Origin: Actinacidiphila epipremni
Lineage (GTDB): Bacteria > Actinomycetota > Actinomycetes > Streptomycetales > Streptomycetaceae
Length of the DNA: 64,000 nucleotides
Assembly: GCF_012034175.1 (NCBI RefSeq)
Contig: NZ_JAATEJ010000029.1
Location: 53,110 to 117,109, forward strand
Direction: 5' to 3'
A program made the position numbers and the translations under genes. Numbering within the stretch: the first letter of the stretch is position 1; each line of letters begins with the position of its first letter. The notes under the pieces were generated by a model. It worked only from the letters and a program-made list of their open reading frames with translations. It was not told where the DNA came from and did not search any database. Shown here piece by piece: positions 17,068-24,916 of this stretch.

Positions 17068-18660
17068 TCAGGCGCGGAACGTCGCCCGCAGATGGCGGGT
17101 CAGGGCGTCGGGGTGCGGGGCGGGGAAGCGGGCGGAGAGGTAGCCGTCGGGGCGGATCACCAGCGCCTCCGGGGCCCGCGCACGGTAGCCGTGGCGGAAA
17201 GCGCCGTCGCGGTCGTGGACCCGCGGGACGCCCCAGCCCTCGCCGGGGGCGCCCGGCGCGAGGACGGCGAAGACGTTCAGCCGCCCGTGCGCGGCCTCCC
17301 GCGCGGCGGTCGCGCACGCCCGCAGCTCCGCCGCCGGCGAGCCCTCGTCCGCGTACAGCAGCAGCGTGTGGTGCGGGCTGCGCAGCAGGTCGAACAGCCG
17401 CACCGGATACGCGGCGATGTCGCCGGTGAGCCCCCGGCAGTCCGGTGCGCGCTCCCCGGGCCGCGGCTCGGGGCCGTCCGGGTCGGGGGTCACGAGCGGG
17501 CTGCCGGGGTAGGCCACCAGCAGCTGCGCCTCGCGCAGCACGTCCGCCTTCGTGCCGCCCTCCCGCGCGTGCAGCACCGTGCGGCCCACGACCTCCGCGC
17601 CGACCGGCCGCCGCTCGGCGTCGTAGCTGCCCGGCAGCCCGTCCGCGGCCACGCCGTGCAGCGCCAGCGCCAGCTTCCAGGCCAGGTCGTACGCGTCCTG
17701 GATGCCGGTGTTCATGCCCTGCGCGCCGGTCGGCGGGTGGATGTGCGCGGCGTCGCCCGCCAGGAACACGCGACCTGCGCCGTACCGCTCGGCGAGCCGG
17801 TGGCTGATCCGGAACACCGACGACCAGCGCAGCTCGCGCGCGGTGGTGCGGCGCGGCGAGAGCCGGTCCAGCACCGCCTGGATATGCGCCAGTTCCGGCG
17901 CGCGCCCCGACTCCAGCCCGTGCGCGACCTCCTCGCCCGCCGCCGCCGGCACGGCCAGCTCCTCGGGCACCCGCATCGACATCCGGTAGCGGCCCCGCCC
18001 CGGCAGCGGCACGCACACCAGCAGGTCGTCCACCGCGCCCGCCTCGTCCAGGTGCAGCGAGCGCACCGCGTAGCCCGGCGGCAGGTCCCAGTCCACCGCG
18101 ACGTCGCCGAGCATGTACGCCTCGGGGAAGGCGTCGCCCTCGAAGCCGATGCCCAGCTCGCGCCGGGTGCGGCTGTGCGCGCCGTCGCAGCCCACCAGGT
18201 AGCCGGCCCGTACCGTCTCGGTGCCGCCGGCCGTGCCGAGCCGGGCGGTGACGCCGCGCTCGTCCTGCGTGAGGCCCAGCAGCTCCGTGCCGCGCTCCAC
18301 CCGCCCGCCGTAGGCGTGCAGACGCTCCGTCAGCAGCCGCTCCGTCGCGTACTGCGGCAGCGCCGCGAAGCCGTACGGCACCTCCCGCGGCAGCTCCAGC
18401 TCCACCCGGGACGCGGGCAGCCCGTCGACGAAGACCAGCTGGCCGTACAGCGGCACGGCCGCGTCCAGGGCGTCGCGCACCAGCCCCATCGCGTCCCACA
18501 CCTCCAGCGTGCGCGGCAGCACGCCGACGGCCTTGGCGTACGGCTGCGGCGCGGCGAGCCGGTCCACGACCCGGCACGCGACGCCCCGCCTGCGCAGCTC
18601 CAGCGCCGCCGTGAGCCCGACCGGACCCGCCCCCACCACCAGCACCTCGGTGTCGCCCAT
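17068..18660 (-). CDS. FAD-dependent aromatic monooxygenase
   Basis: This 530-residue protein belongs to the class A flavoprotein hydroxylases (PheA/TfdB, polyketide hydroxylase type). The dinucleotide motif VVGAGPVGLTAALEL opens it; GCDGAHSRTRRELGI is the DG motif and FLAGDAAHIHPPTGAQGMN the FAD ribityl-binding GD motif. Residues from about 400 form the thioredoxin-like C-terminal domain seen in long members. The ATG at 18660 follows GGGGAGTG. It stands alone, convergent with the MNIO operon, so no pathway is implied; the substrate is probably an aromatic or polyketide compound. Confidence 0.9.
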   Translation of the reverse strand: MGDTEVLVVGAGPVGLTAALELRRRGVACRVVDRLAAPQPYAKAVGVLPRTLEVWDAMGLVRDALDAAVPLYGQLVFVDGLPASRVELELPREVPYGFAALPQYATERLLTERLHAYGGRVERGTELLGLTQDERGVTARLGTAGGTETVRAGYLVGCDGAHSRTRRELGIGFEGDAFPEAYMLGDVAVDWDLPPGYAVRSLHLDEAGAVDDLLVCVPLPGRGRYRMSMRVPEELAVPAAAGEEVAHGLESGRAPELAHIQAVLDRLSPRRTTARELRWSSVFRISHRLAERYGAGRVFLAGDAAHIHPPTGAQGMNTGIQDAYDLAWKLALALHGVAADGLPGSYDAERRPVGAEVVGRTVLHAREGGTKADVLREAQLLVAYPGSPLVTPDPDGPEPRPGERAPDCRGLTGDIAAYPVRLFDLLRSPHHTLLLYADEGSPAAELRACATAAREAAHGRLNVFAVLAPGAPGEGWGVPRVHDRDGAFRHGYRARAPEALVIRPDGYLSARFPAPHPDALTRHLRATFRA

Positions 18661-18807
18661 GATCACTCCCCGGCGTCGGTGTCGCGGGCGCGCGGCCGGC
18701 TCCCGCCGCCACCCCGCCCGCACCCCCACCCGTCCAGCCTGCGCCCGGGCCTGCGGGCCCGCATCTCCGCCCGGCCGGGGGGAACCGGCGGGCCCTTCCA
18801 CGCATCC

Positions 18808-18816
18808 GATATAAAT
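18808..18816 (+). promoter_or_regulatory. candidate -10 region
   Basis: GATATAAAT is a rare AT-rich stretch in the 233-bp gap between the divergent monooxygenase and membrane-protein genes, about 80 bp before the start at 18894. It fits a -10 element. No good -35 sequence is visible. Confidence 0.35.
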
Positions 18817-18893
18817 GGGCCTTCACGCGCACGGCGTCGACCGGTTCGCGCGTCTTTCCATGGGCGGGGTCCGACATCTCCGGGGGGTTTGCC

Positions 18894-20534
18894 ATGAGCT
18901 GGAGCCAGCAGGGCGGAAGCGGCGACTACGCAGGGGGAGGGGGCGCTTACGGACCGCCGCCCCCGCCGCCTCCTCCGCCGTTCGGCCCGCCGCCCATGCC
19001 GCCGGTGCCGCCGCAGGCGCCGCGCGGGCCCGCCGACCCGCTGCGCGCGGTCGCCGTGGGCCTGCTCAACCTCAGCGGCCTGGGCCTGGGCTACCTGCTC
19101 ACCCGCCGGTGGGCCGCCTTCGTCGTCGCGCTCGTCGGCACCGGCGTCTTCCTGGCCGTCGCGCTGCCCGCCGACCCCGACGGCGTCTCCGGCGGCGCCC
19201 TCGTGGCGTACCTGGTCTTCCTGGCGCTGACCGCCGCGCACGGCGCGCTGCGCGGCCTGCGCACCCGGCTGTCCTTCCCGCCGCAGACGCCCGTCGCGCT
19301 GCTGATGGGCCTGGTGCTGCTCGCGGTGCCGGCCGGCGCGGTCGTCTACTACCAGGGCGCCAAGGACGACGCGACGCAGGCGATGCTGCTGGACCGGCTC
19401 GACAAGGCCGACAAGCTCGTGCAGGCGGCGAAGTCCAAGCCGTTCACCGCTGCCAAGGCCGACTACAGCTCGGCGCTGGGCTCGTACGACGACCTGGACA
19501 GCAAGCACCACGACTCCAAGGCCGGCAAGAAGGTGCCCGACCGGCTGCACACCTTCTACACCGCCGTCGGCGCGCCCTTCGACGACAAGCAGTACTGCGA
19601 CGCGATAGAGCCGCTGAAGTACCTGCGCACCGTCCCCGACCAGATCGACCACAAGGCCCTCGGCGACCTCACCACCTGGCCCGACGACAAGCTCGCGACC
19701 TCGCTCTACGAGTGCGGCATGACCGAGCTGACGTCGCCTTCCGCCGACTCCGGCTCCGACGCTGCCTCCGACGGCGGCAAGCTCGGCGAGCTGCTCACCG
19801 ACTTCCCCACGTCGCCGCAGGCCGCCAAGGTCGAGCCGGCGATACGGGCGAACATCGACGCGACCGCCAAGGGCGTCACCGGCAGCGACCCGTGCGGCAC
19901 CGTCGACAAGCTGCGCACCCTCGGCGCCGACGCCACCTCGCTGCCCGGCGACAAGGCCGGCATCAGCGACGCGCTCACCGCCGACGGCACCCGCGTCGAC
20001 GGCTACGTCGAGACCGGCATGTACAACTGCGGCGTGTCGCAGTACAAGTCCGGCAGCTTCGACGACGCGCTGGAGACGATCAACGACTTCACCGCGAAAT
20101 ACCCGCACGACAAGAACCGCGCCTTCGCGCAGAAGCTCGCCATCGCCGCGGAGATCGCCACCAAGGTGCCCGCGGCCGGCAAGAAGCTGCCCACCAACGC
20201 CTCCGGCGGCTCCATCTCGGTGACCTTCACCAACGACAGCCCCGACGCGGTCGAGATCCTCTACACCGGCAAGACCACCGGCAGCTTCACCCTCAAGGGG
20301 TGCAGCGGCTGCACCCGCTACATGAGCGACTCGCTCGCCAAGAGCCTGGCGTGCAAGGACACCGGCAAGCACTACGCCAAGCACACCCTGCACCTGCCGG
20401 CCGGCACGTCCTACATCATGCAGAAGCCCATCGGCGACGACGACTCGACGACGCCGATCGCCAACGCCGACTCCTTCCGCAGCGGCTACATCTATACGGA
20501 ATGCGCGTACGTACTGGAGTCGTACAGCTTCTGA
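18894..20534 (+). CDS. membrane protein with Pro-rich N-terminus, function unknown
   Basis: I do not recognise this 546-residue protein. Residues 1-45 are Gly/Pro-rich, including a run of nine Pro. Three or four membrane helices lie between about 52 and 155 (VAVGLLNLSGLGLGYLL and following). The remaining 390 residues are hydrophilic, Lys/Asp-rich and probably outside, with tetratricopeptide-like helical stretches such as QYKSGSFDDALETINDFT and a C-terminal part containing a Cys cluster (GCSGCTRYM). The Pro-rich start resembles cytoplasmic tails of other Streptomyces membrane proteins. A hairpin follows the stop, so it is monocistronic. Confidence 0.75.
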   Translation: MSWSQQGGSGDYAGGGGAYGPPPPPPPPPFGPPPMPPVPPQAPRGPADPLRAVAVGLLNLSGLGLGYLLTRRWAAFVVALVGTGVFLAVALPADPDGVSGGALVAYLVFLALTAAHGALRGLRTRLSFPPQTPVALLMGLVLLAVPAGAVVYYQGAKDDATQAMLLDRLDKADKLVQAAKSKPFTAAKADYSSALGSYDDLDSKHHDSKAGKKVPDRLHTFYTAVGAPFDDKQYCDAIEPLKYLRTVPDQIDHKALGDLTTWPDDKLATSLYECGMTELTSPSADSGSDAASDGGKLGELLTDFPTSPQAAKVEPAIRANIDATAKGVTGSDPCGTVDKLRTLGADATSLPGDKAGISDALTADGTRVDGYVETGMYNCGVSQYKSGSFDDALETINDFTAKYPHDKNRAFAQKLAIAAEIATKVPAAGKKLPTNASGGSISVTFTNDSPDAVEILYTGKTTGSFTLKGCSGCTRYMSDSLAKSLACKDTGKHYAKHTLHLPAGTSYIMQKPIGDDDSTTPIANADSFRSGYIYTECAYVLESYSF

Positions 20535-20574
20535 CGCCCCGCCTCCCCGGCCCCTCCGGCCTCCCGCCCACCAC

Positions 20575-20605
20575 GGCCCCGCGGTCCCGCCGACCGCGGG
20601 GCCGC
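20575..20605 (+). terminator. 12-bp stem terminator
   Basis: CGGCCCCGCGGT at 20575-20586 pairs perfectly with 20594-20605 across a 7-base loop, 40 bp after the preceding stop. Confidence 0.7.
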
Positions 20606-20698
20606 CGGCGTCCCCCGTACGGACCCGCGCGGCGGGCGGCGTCCGCCCGGCCGGCGCACCCTGGGCGGGAGGCGTTCACGCGACGGAAGGAGCGGCGG

Positions 20699-21136
20699 GT
20701 GCGGTTCCAGATCCGTCCGGCGGTGCTGACGGCCCGGCTGCTGGCCGCCGCGGGCCTCGCGGTCGACGCGTACGTCCACGCCGACCTCGCCCCGCAGTAC
20801 GACGCGGTCAAGGCCACCTTCTCGCAGGGCGGCCTGTTCCGCGTCGAGGCGGCGCTCGCGGCGCTGGCCGCGCTGCTGGTCCTGGCGTGGCGCCGGCTGC
20901 CCGCCGACGTGTTCGCGTGGGCGGTCGCCGCGGGCGGCTTCGCGCTGATCATCATCTACCGGTACGTGGACGTCGGGGAGTTCGGCCCGGTGCCGGACAT
21001 GTACGAGCCGGACTGGTTCACCGAGAAGTGGGTCGCGGCCGTCGCGCAGCTCGTGACGGTCGCCGCGGCGAGCTTCCTGATCGTCTCCGACCTCGTCGAC
21101 ATCCGCGCCCGGCGGCACCGCACCCCCGTACGCTGA
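20699..21136 (+). CDS. small integral membrane protein, function unknown
   Basis: This 145-residue protein starts at a GTG with GGAAGGAG upstream. It has four predicted helices (for example LTARLLAAAGLAVDAYV, VEAALAALAALLVLAW, FAWAVAAGGFALIIIY and VAQLVTVAAASFLIVSDLV) with a short loop YVDVGEFGPVPDMYEPDWF between the last two. No motif gives a function. It ends 38 bp from the convergent prenyltransferase stop. Confidence 0.75.
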   Translation: MRFQIRPAVLTARLLAAAGLAVDAYVHADLAPQYDAVKATFSQGGLFRVEAALAALAALLVLAWRRLPADVFAWAVAAGGFALIIIYRYVDVGEFGPVPDMYEPDWFTEKWVAAVAQLVTVAAASFLIVSDLVDIRARRHRTPVR

Positions 21137-21173
21137 GCGGCCCGCCCCCGCGGGCGCCCCAGCCCGCCGCCGC

Positions 21174-22064
21174 TCAGCCCCGGGTCAGCGAGCCGCCGTG
21201 CAGCACCAGCAGCGCGACGGCCGTCGCCGCCATCGCGAGCGTCGCCAGGAACGGCACCCGGCTGTGCGCCGGCCGGCCGGCCGCGGTGGTCGCCGCCGCC
21301 AGCCCCGCGGTGAGCGCCAGCGCCGACCAGCCCGCGGGTCCCACCGGCCCGGGCGGCCCCAGCACCAGCACCGCCGAGGCGGCCAGCAGCGGCAGCGGCG
21401 CCAGGACCCGGGTACGGCGGCGGCCCAGCCGCTGCGGCAGCCCGCGCACCCCCGCGGCGAGGTCGGCGTCGATGTCGGGCAGGACGTTGGTGAAATGCGC
21501 CCCCACCCCCAGCAGCGCCCCCGCCGCCACCGCCCAGGCCGGCGGCCACGGATGGCCCGCGAGCCCCAGCGTCACGAACGCCGGCAGCAGCCCGAAGCCC
21601 AGCGCGTACGGCAGCCACGAGGCCGCGGTGCGCTTGACCCCCAGGTTGTACGCCCAGGCCGCCGCGACGCCCAGCAGATGCGCCGACCCGGCGAGCCGGC
21701 CCGCGGCCAGCGACAGCGGTACGCACCCGGCGAGCGCGAGCCCCGCCGCCACCGCGACCGCGGTACGGGTCACCGTGCCGGCGGCGACGGGCTTGTCGGT
21801 CCGGCCCGCCGCGGTGTCCCGCACCGCGTCGACCGCGTCGTTGCACCACCCCACGGACAGCTGCCCGCACAGCACCGCCGCCCCGACCACCGCGCAGCCC
21901 GCCGGCCCCCGCCCGGACACCGCGGCGAGCACCGTGACCAGCGCCGTGACCGCGGCGGCCGGCTCCGGATGGCACGCCCTGAGCAGGCCGCTCCCTCGCG
22001 CCCCTCCCGAACATCCTCGCCCTCTTACGCTGCTTGTCCCTTGTGCTCCGCTCGGTCCTGCCAC
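21174..22064 (-). CDS. UbiA-family prenyltransferase (start uncertain)
   Basis: This multi-helix membrane protein has the two Asp-rich motifs of UbiA enzymes: NDAVDAVRDTAAGRTDKP and NVLPDIDADLAAG. These bind the prenyl diphosphate through magnesium. The family transfers isoprenoid chains to aromatic or other acceptors. Homology-like sequence begins at LLRACHPEPAAAV (about 21986). The GTG at 22064 is used here, but upstream GTG codons (22157, 22160) and a CTG at 21986 are possible, and the first 26 residues are low-complexity. It is divergent from the type III PKS operon across a shared promoter region, so it may prenylate or otherwise serve that pathway. Confidence 0.8.
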   Translation of the reverse strand: MAGPSGAQGTSSVRGRGCSGGARGSGLLRACHPEPAAAVTALVTVLAAVSGRGPAGCAVVGAAVLCGQLSVGWCNDAVDAVRDTAAGRTDKPVAAGTVTRTAVAVAAGLALAGCVPLSLAAGRLAGSAHLLGVAAAWAYNLGVKRTAASWLPYALGFGLLPAFVTLGLAGHPWPPAWAVAAGALLGVGAHFTNVLPDIDADLAAGVRGLPQRLGRRRTRVLAPLPLLAASAVLVLGPPGPVGPAGWSALALTAGLAAATTAAGRPAHSRVPFLATLAMAATAVALLVLHGGSLTRG

Positions 22065-22191
22065 CCCCTCACCCTGCCCCGCCCGCCGGCCCGCCGGCCG
22101 CTCCCCACGCCGGTCCGTCCCCCGTCCGGGGCGCGCTCCTCCGTACCGGCGACACACCACCGCAAGCCGCCGAATCCGCCCATGCCGCCCC

Positions 22192-22206
22192 TATGCTGGC
22201 CGAATG
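22192..22206 (+). promoter_or_regulatory. candidate promoter giving a leaderless PKS mRNA
   Basis: TATGCT at 22192-22197 is a good -10 box and ends six bases before the ATG at 22204. Transcription would then begin at or next to the start codon. No ribosome site precedes that ATG, which agrees with a leaderless message. Confidence 0.45.
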
Positions 22207-23256
22207 ACGCGAATCGGCGCCGTGCACGCGGTGCTTCCGCCGCATCGGTACGAGCAGTACGAGATCACGGAAGCGCTCGCAGGGATGGCGGCCGGGGCCG
22301 GCGGCGGCCGGGGCGTCGTGGAGCGGGTGCACGCCGCGGCGGGGGTCCGCAGCCGGCGGCTCGCGCTGCCGCTGGAGCAGTACGCGCGGCTCGGGGACTT
22401 CGGCGAGGCCAACGACCGCTTCATCGAGGCCGCCCAGGACCTCGGCGAGGAAGCGGTGCGCGGCGCGCTCGACGCGGCCGGTATCGCGCCGGACGAGGTG
22501 GACCTGGTCATCTCGACGTCCGTCACCGGGATCGCCGCCCCCTCGATCGAGGCCCGGCTGGCCGGGCGGCTCGGCCTGCGGCCCGACGTCCGGCGGCTGC
22601 CGGTCTTCGGCCTGGGCTGCGCCGGCGGGGCGGCGGGCCTGGCGCGGCTGCACGACTACCTGGAGCCGCGCCCGCAGGGCGTCGCCGTACTGCTCTCGGT
22701 CGAGCTGTGCTCGCTCACCCTCCAGCGCGCCGACCCCTCCACTGCCAACGCGGTCGCCGGCGCCCTGTTCGGGGACGGCGCCGCCGCGGTCGTCGCGGTG
22801 GGGCGGGACCGGGCGGCGGCCGGGCCCGAGGTCGTCGCGGCCCGCAGCCGGCTCTACCCGGGCACCGAGCGCCTGCTGGGCTGGGACATCGGCGCCGGCG
22901 GCTTCCGTATCGTGCTCGGCGGCGAGCTGCCCGACCTGGTGCGCGACCACCTCGGGCCCGAGGTCGAGGACTTCCTGGCCGGGCACGGCCTCAAGACCGG
23001 GGACGTGACCGGCTGGATCTGCCACCCGGGCGGCCCCAAGGTGCTGGAGGCGGTGCGCGAGGCGCTGGACCTGCCGGCCAGGGCCCTGGAGCCGGCCTGG
23101 CGCTCGCTCGCCGAGGTCGGCAACCTCTCCTCCGCCTCCGTGCTGCACATCCTGCGCGACGTCCTGGCCGGGGAGCGCCCGCTGCCCGGCAGCCCGGGCC
23201 TGCTGCTCGCGATGGGCCCCGGCTTCGCCTCCGAACTCGTCCTCCTGCGCTGGTAG
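22204..23256 (+). CDS. type III polyketide synthase (alkylresorcinol synthase-like)
   Basis: This 350-residue chalcone/stilbene synthase-family enzyme condenses an acyl starter with malonyl-CoA units. The catalytic Cys is in FGLGCAGGAAGLA (near 139), the His in WICHPGGPK and the Asn in VGNLSSASVL; MGPGFASELVLLRW is the C-terminal signature. Length is standard. It is followed by an ICMT-like methyltransferase and a flavoprotein, the same three-gene order as srsABC of Streptomyces griseus, which makes methylated phenolic lipids. The product here is therefore probably an alkylresorcinol or alkylpyrone-type lipid, although the starter chain cannot be read from sequence. Confidence 0.92.
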   Translation: MTRIGAVHAVLPPHRYEQYEITEALAGMAAGAGGGRGVVERVHAAAGVRSRRLALPLEQYARLGDFGEANDRFIEAAQDLGEEAVRGALDAAGIAPDEVDLVISTSVTGIAAPSIEARLAGRLGLRPDVRRLPVFGLGCAGGAAGLARLHDYLEPRPQGVAVLLSVELCSLTLQRADPSTANAVAGALFGDGAAAVVAVGRDRAAAGPEVVAARSRLYPGTERLLGWDIGAGGFRIVLGGELPDLVRDHLGPEVEDFLAGHGLKTGDVTGWICHPGGPKVLEAVREALDLPARALEPAWRSLAEVGNLSSASVLHILRDVLAGERPLPGSPGLLLAMGPGFASELVLLRW

Positions 23257-23266
23257 GTGATGCCCG

Positions 23267-23782
23267 TTGCCCCCCTACACCCTGCTCGTGCTGCTCATCG
23301 CGTTCGAGCGGCTCATCGAGCTCAACACCGCACGCCGCAACACCGAATGGAGCCTCGCCCGGGGCGGCCGTGAGCACGGCGCCGGGCACTACCCGGCGAT
23401 GGTGCTGCTGCACACCGGGCTGCTGGCCGGCTGCCTCGCCGAAGTGCACTACGGCGGGCGGCCGTTCGTCGCGGCCCTGGGCTGGCCGATGATCGGCCTG
23501 GTCGCCGCCGCGCAGCTGCTGCGCTGGTGGTGCGTGAGCGCGCTGGGGCCGCGCTGGAACACCCGGGTGATCGTCGTCCCGGGCCTGCCGCTGGTCGAGC
23601 GGGGCCCGTACCGGCTGCTGCGGCACCCCAACTACGCGGCTGTCGCCGTGGAGGGCGCGGCGCTGCCGCTGGTGCACGGGGCGTGGATCACCGCGCTGTG
23701 CTTCACCGTGCTGAACGCCCCCTGGCTCGCGGTCCGGCTGCGCTGCGAGAACGCCGCGCTCGGCGCGGCGGCGCCCGCGTGA
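23267..23782 (+). CDS. isoprenylcysteine carboxyl methyltransferase-like membrane protein (SrsB-like)
   Basis: This 171-residue membrane protein has four or five helices. It carries the ICMT signature GPRWNTRVIVVPG then GPYRLLRHPNYAAV, in which RHPNY is the SAM-binding motif of this superfamily. The start is a TTG 10 bases after the PKS stop with GGTGA upstream; ATG 23260 and GTG 23257 are in another frame. In the srs system the homologous enzyme O-methylates the phenolic ring of the type III PKS product, and the same role is inferred here. Its stop overlaps the next GTG start (GTGA). Confidence 0.88.
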   Translation: MPPYTLLVLLIAFERLIELNTARRNTEWSLARGGREHGAGHYPAMVLLHTGLLAGCLAEVHYGGRPFVAALGWPMIGLVAAAQLLRWWCVSALGPRWNTRVIVVPGLPLVERGPYRLLRHPNYAAVAVEGAALPLVHGAWITALCFTVLNAPWLAVRLRCENAALGAAAPA

Positions 23783-24798
23783 TCGACCTGCTGGTCGCCG
23801 GCGGCGGACCCGCGGGGCTGGCCACCGCGATCCACGCCGCCCGCGCCGGACTGGAGGTCGTCGTCGCCGAGCCGCGGCCCGGCCCGGTCGACAAGGCGTG
23901 CGGCGAGGGCCTGATGCCCTCGGCGGTCCGGCGGCTGTCGGCGCTGGGCGTCGGGGTGGCGGGCGCGCCGCTGCACGGCATCGCGTACCTGGACGGCCGG
24001 CTGCGCGCCGAGGCGCGGTTCCGCACCTCGCCGGGCCGCGGGGTGCGGCGCACCGAGCTGCACGCGGCGCTCGCCGCCCGCGCGGACCGGCTGGGCGTGC
24101 GGACGCTGCCGCTGCGGGTGGACGGGATCCGGCAGGACGCGCACGGCGTCACCGCCGCCGGCCTGACCGCGCGCTACCTCGCCGCCGCCGACGGCCTGCA
24201 CTCGCCGATCCGCCGCGCCCTGGGGCTCGGCGCGCCGGCCGCCCCGGGACCGCCGGCGCGCTACGGGCTGCGCCGGCACTTCGCCGTCCGGCCGTGGAGC
24301 GACTGCGTCGAGGTGCACTGGACGGCCCGGGCGGAGGCGTATGTGACGCCGCTGGGGCCCGAGCTGGTCGGCGTCGCGGTGCTGACGCGGGACCGCGCGC
24401 CCTTCGCCGAGCAGCTCGCCGCCTTCCCCCGGCTGCTGGAGCGGCTGCCGCCGGCCGCCGCGACCCCCGCCCGGGGCGCGGGGCCGCTGCGGCAGCGGGT
24501 GCGCGGCCGGGTCGCCGGCCGGGTGCTGCTGGTCGGTGACGCGGCCGGCTATGTGGACGCGCTGACCGGCGAGGGCATCGCGGTCGCCCTGGCCGCGGCC
24601 GAGCAGCTGGTGCGGTGCGTCCTGGCCGGCCGGCCGCACGACTACGACGCCGCCTGGCGCCGGGTCTCCCGCGACTACCGGATGCTGACCGCCTCGCTGC
24701 TGTGGCTGCGCGACCGCCCCTGGTCCGCGCCGCGCATCGTGCCGGCCGCCGCCCGCTGGCCCGCGCTCTTCCGCGCCGGCGTCAACCGGCTGAGCTGA
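23779..24798 (+). CDS. FAD-dependent oxidoreductase (SrsC-like hydroxylase)
   Basis: This 339-residue flavoprotein opens with VAGGGPAGLATAIHAARAG (FAD-binding GxGxxG) and has ACGEGLMPSAVRRL, AADGLHSPIRRALG (DG motif) and VLLVGDAAGYVDALTGEGIAVAL (GD motif). It belongs to the geranylgeranyl-reductase/flavin-hydroxylase group. Translation is coupled to the methyltransferase by GTGA. In srsABC the third gene encodes a flavin hydroxylase that oxidises the ring to a quinol, and that role is inferred. A symmetric hairpin closes the operon. Confidence 0.88.
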   Translation: MIDLLVAGGGPAGLATAIHAARAGLEVVVAEPRPGPVDKACGEGLMPSAVRRLSALGVGVAGAPLHGIAYLDGRLRAEARFRTSPGRGVRRTELHAALAARADRLGVRTLPLRVDGIRQDAHGVTAAGLTARYLAAADGLHSPIRRALGLGAPAAPGPPARYGLRRHFAVRPWSDCVEVHWTARAEAYVTPLGPELVGVAVLTRDRAPFAEQLAAFPRLLERLPPAAATPARGAGPLRQRVRGRVAGRVLLVGDAAGYVDALTGEGIAVALAAAEQLVRCVLAGRPHDYDAAWRRVSRDYRMLTASLLWLRDRPWSAPRIVPAAARWPALFRAGVNRLS

Positions 24799-24853
24799 CG
24801 CCGGCGCGGCGGGGAGCCCGGGGCGCCCCCCTCAAGGCGCCCCGGCCCACCCT

Positions 24854-24888
24854 GCCGTACGCCGGGGCCACGCAGCCCGGCGTACGGC
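24854..24888. terminator. bidirectional terminator
   Basis: A perfect 13-bp stem (GCCGTACGCCGGG at 24854-24866 with 24876-24888) and 9-base loop lies between two convergent stops at 24798 and 24917. Confidence 0.8.
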
Positions 24889-24916
24889 CGCCCGCCCATG
24901 AGCTGCGGCGGGGGTC

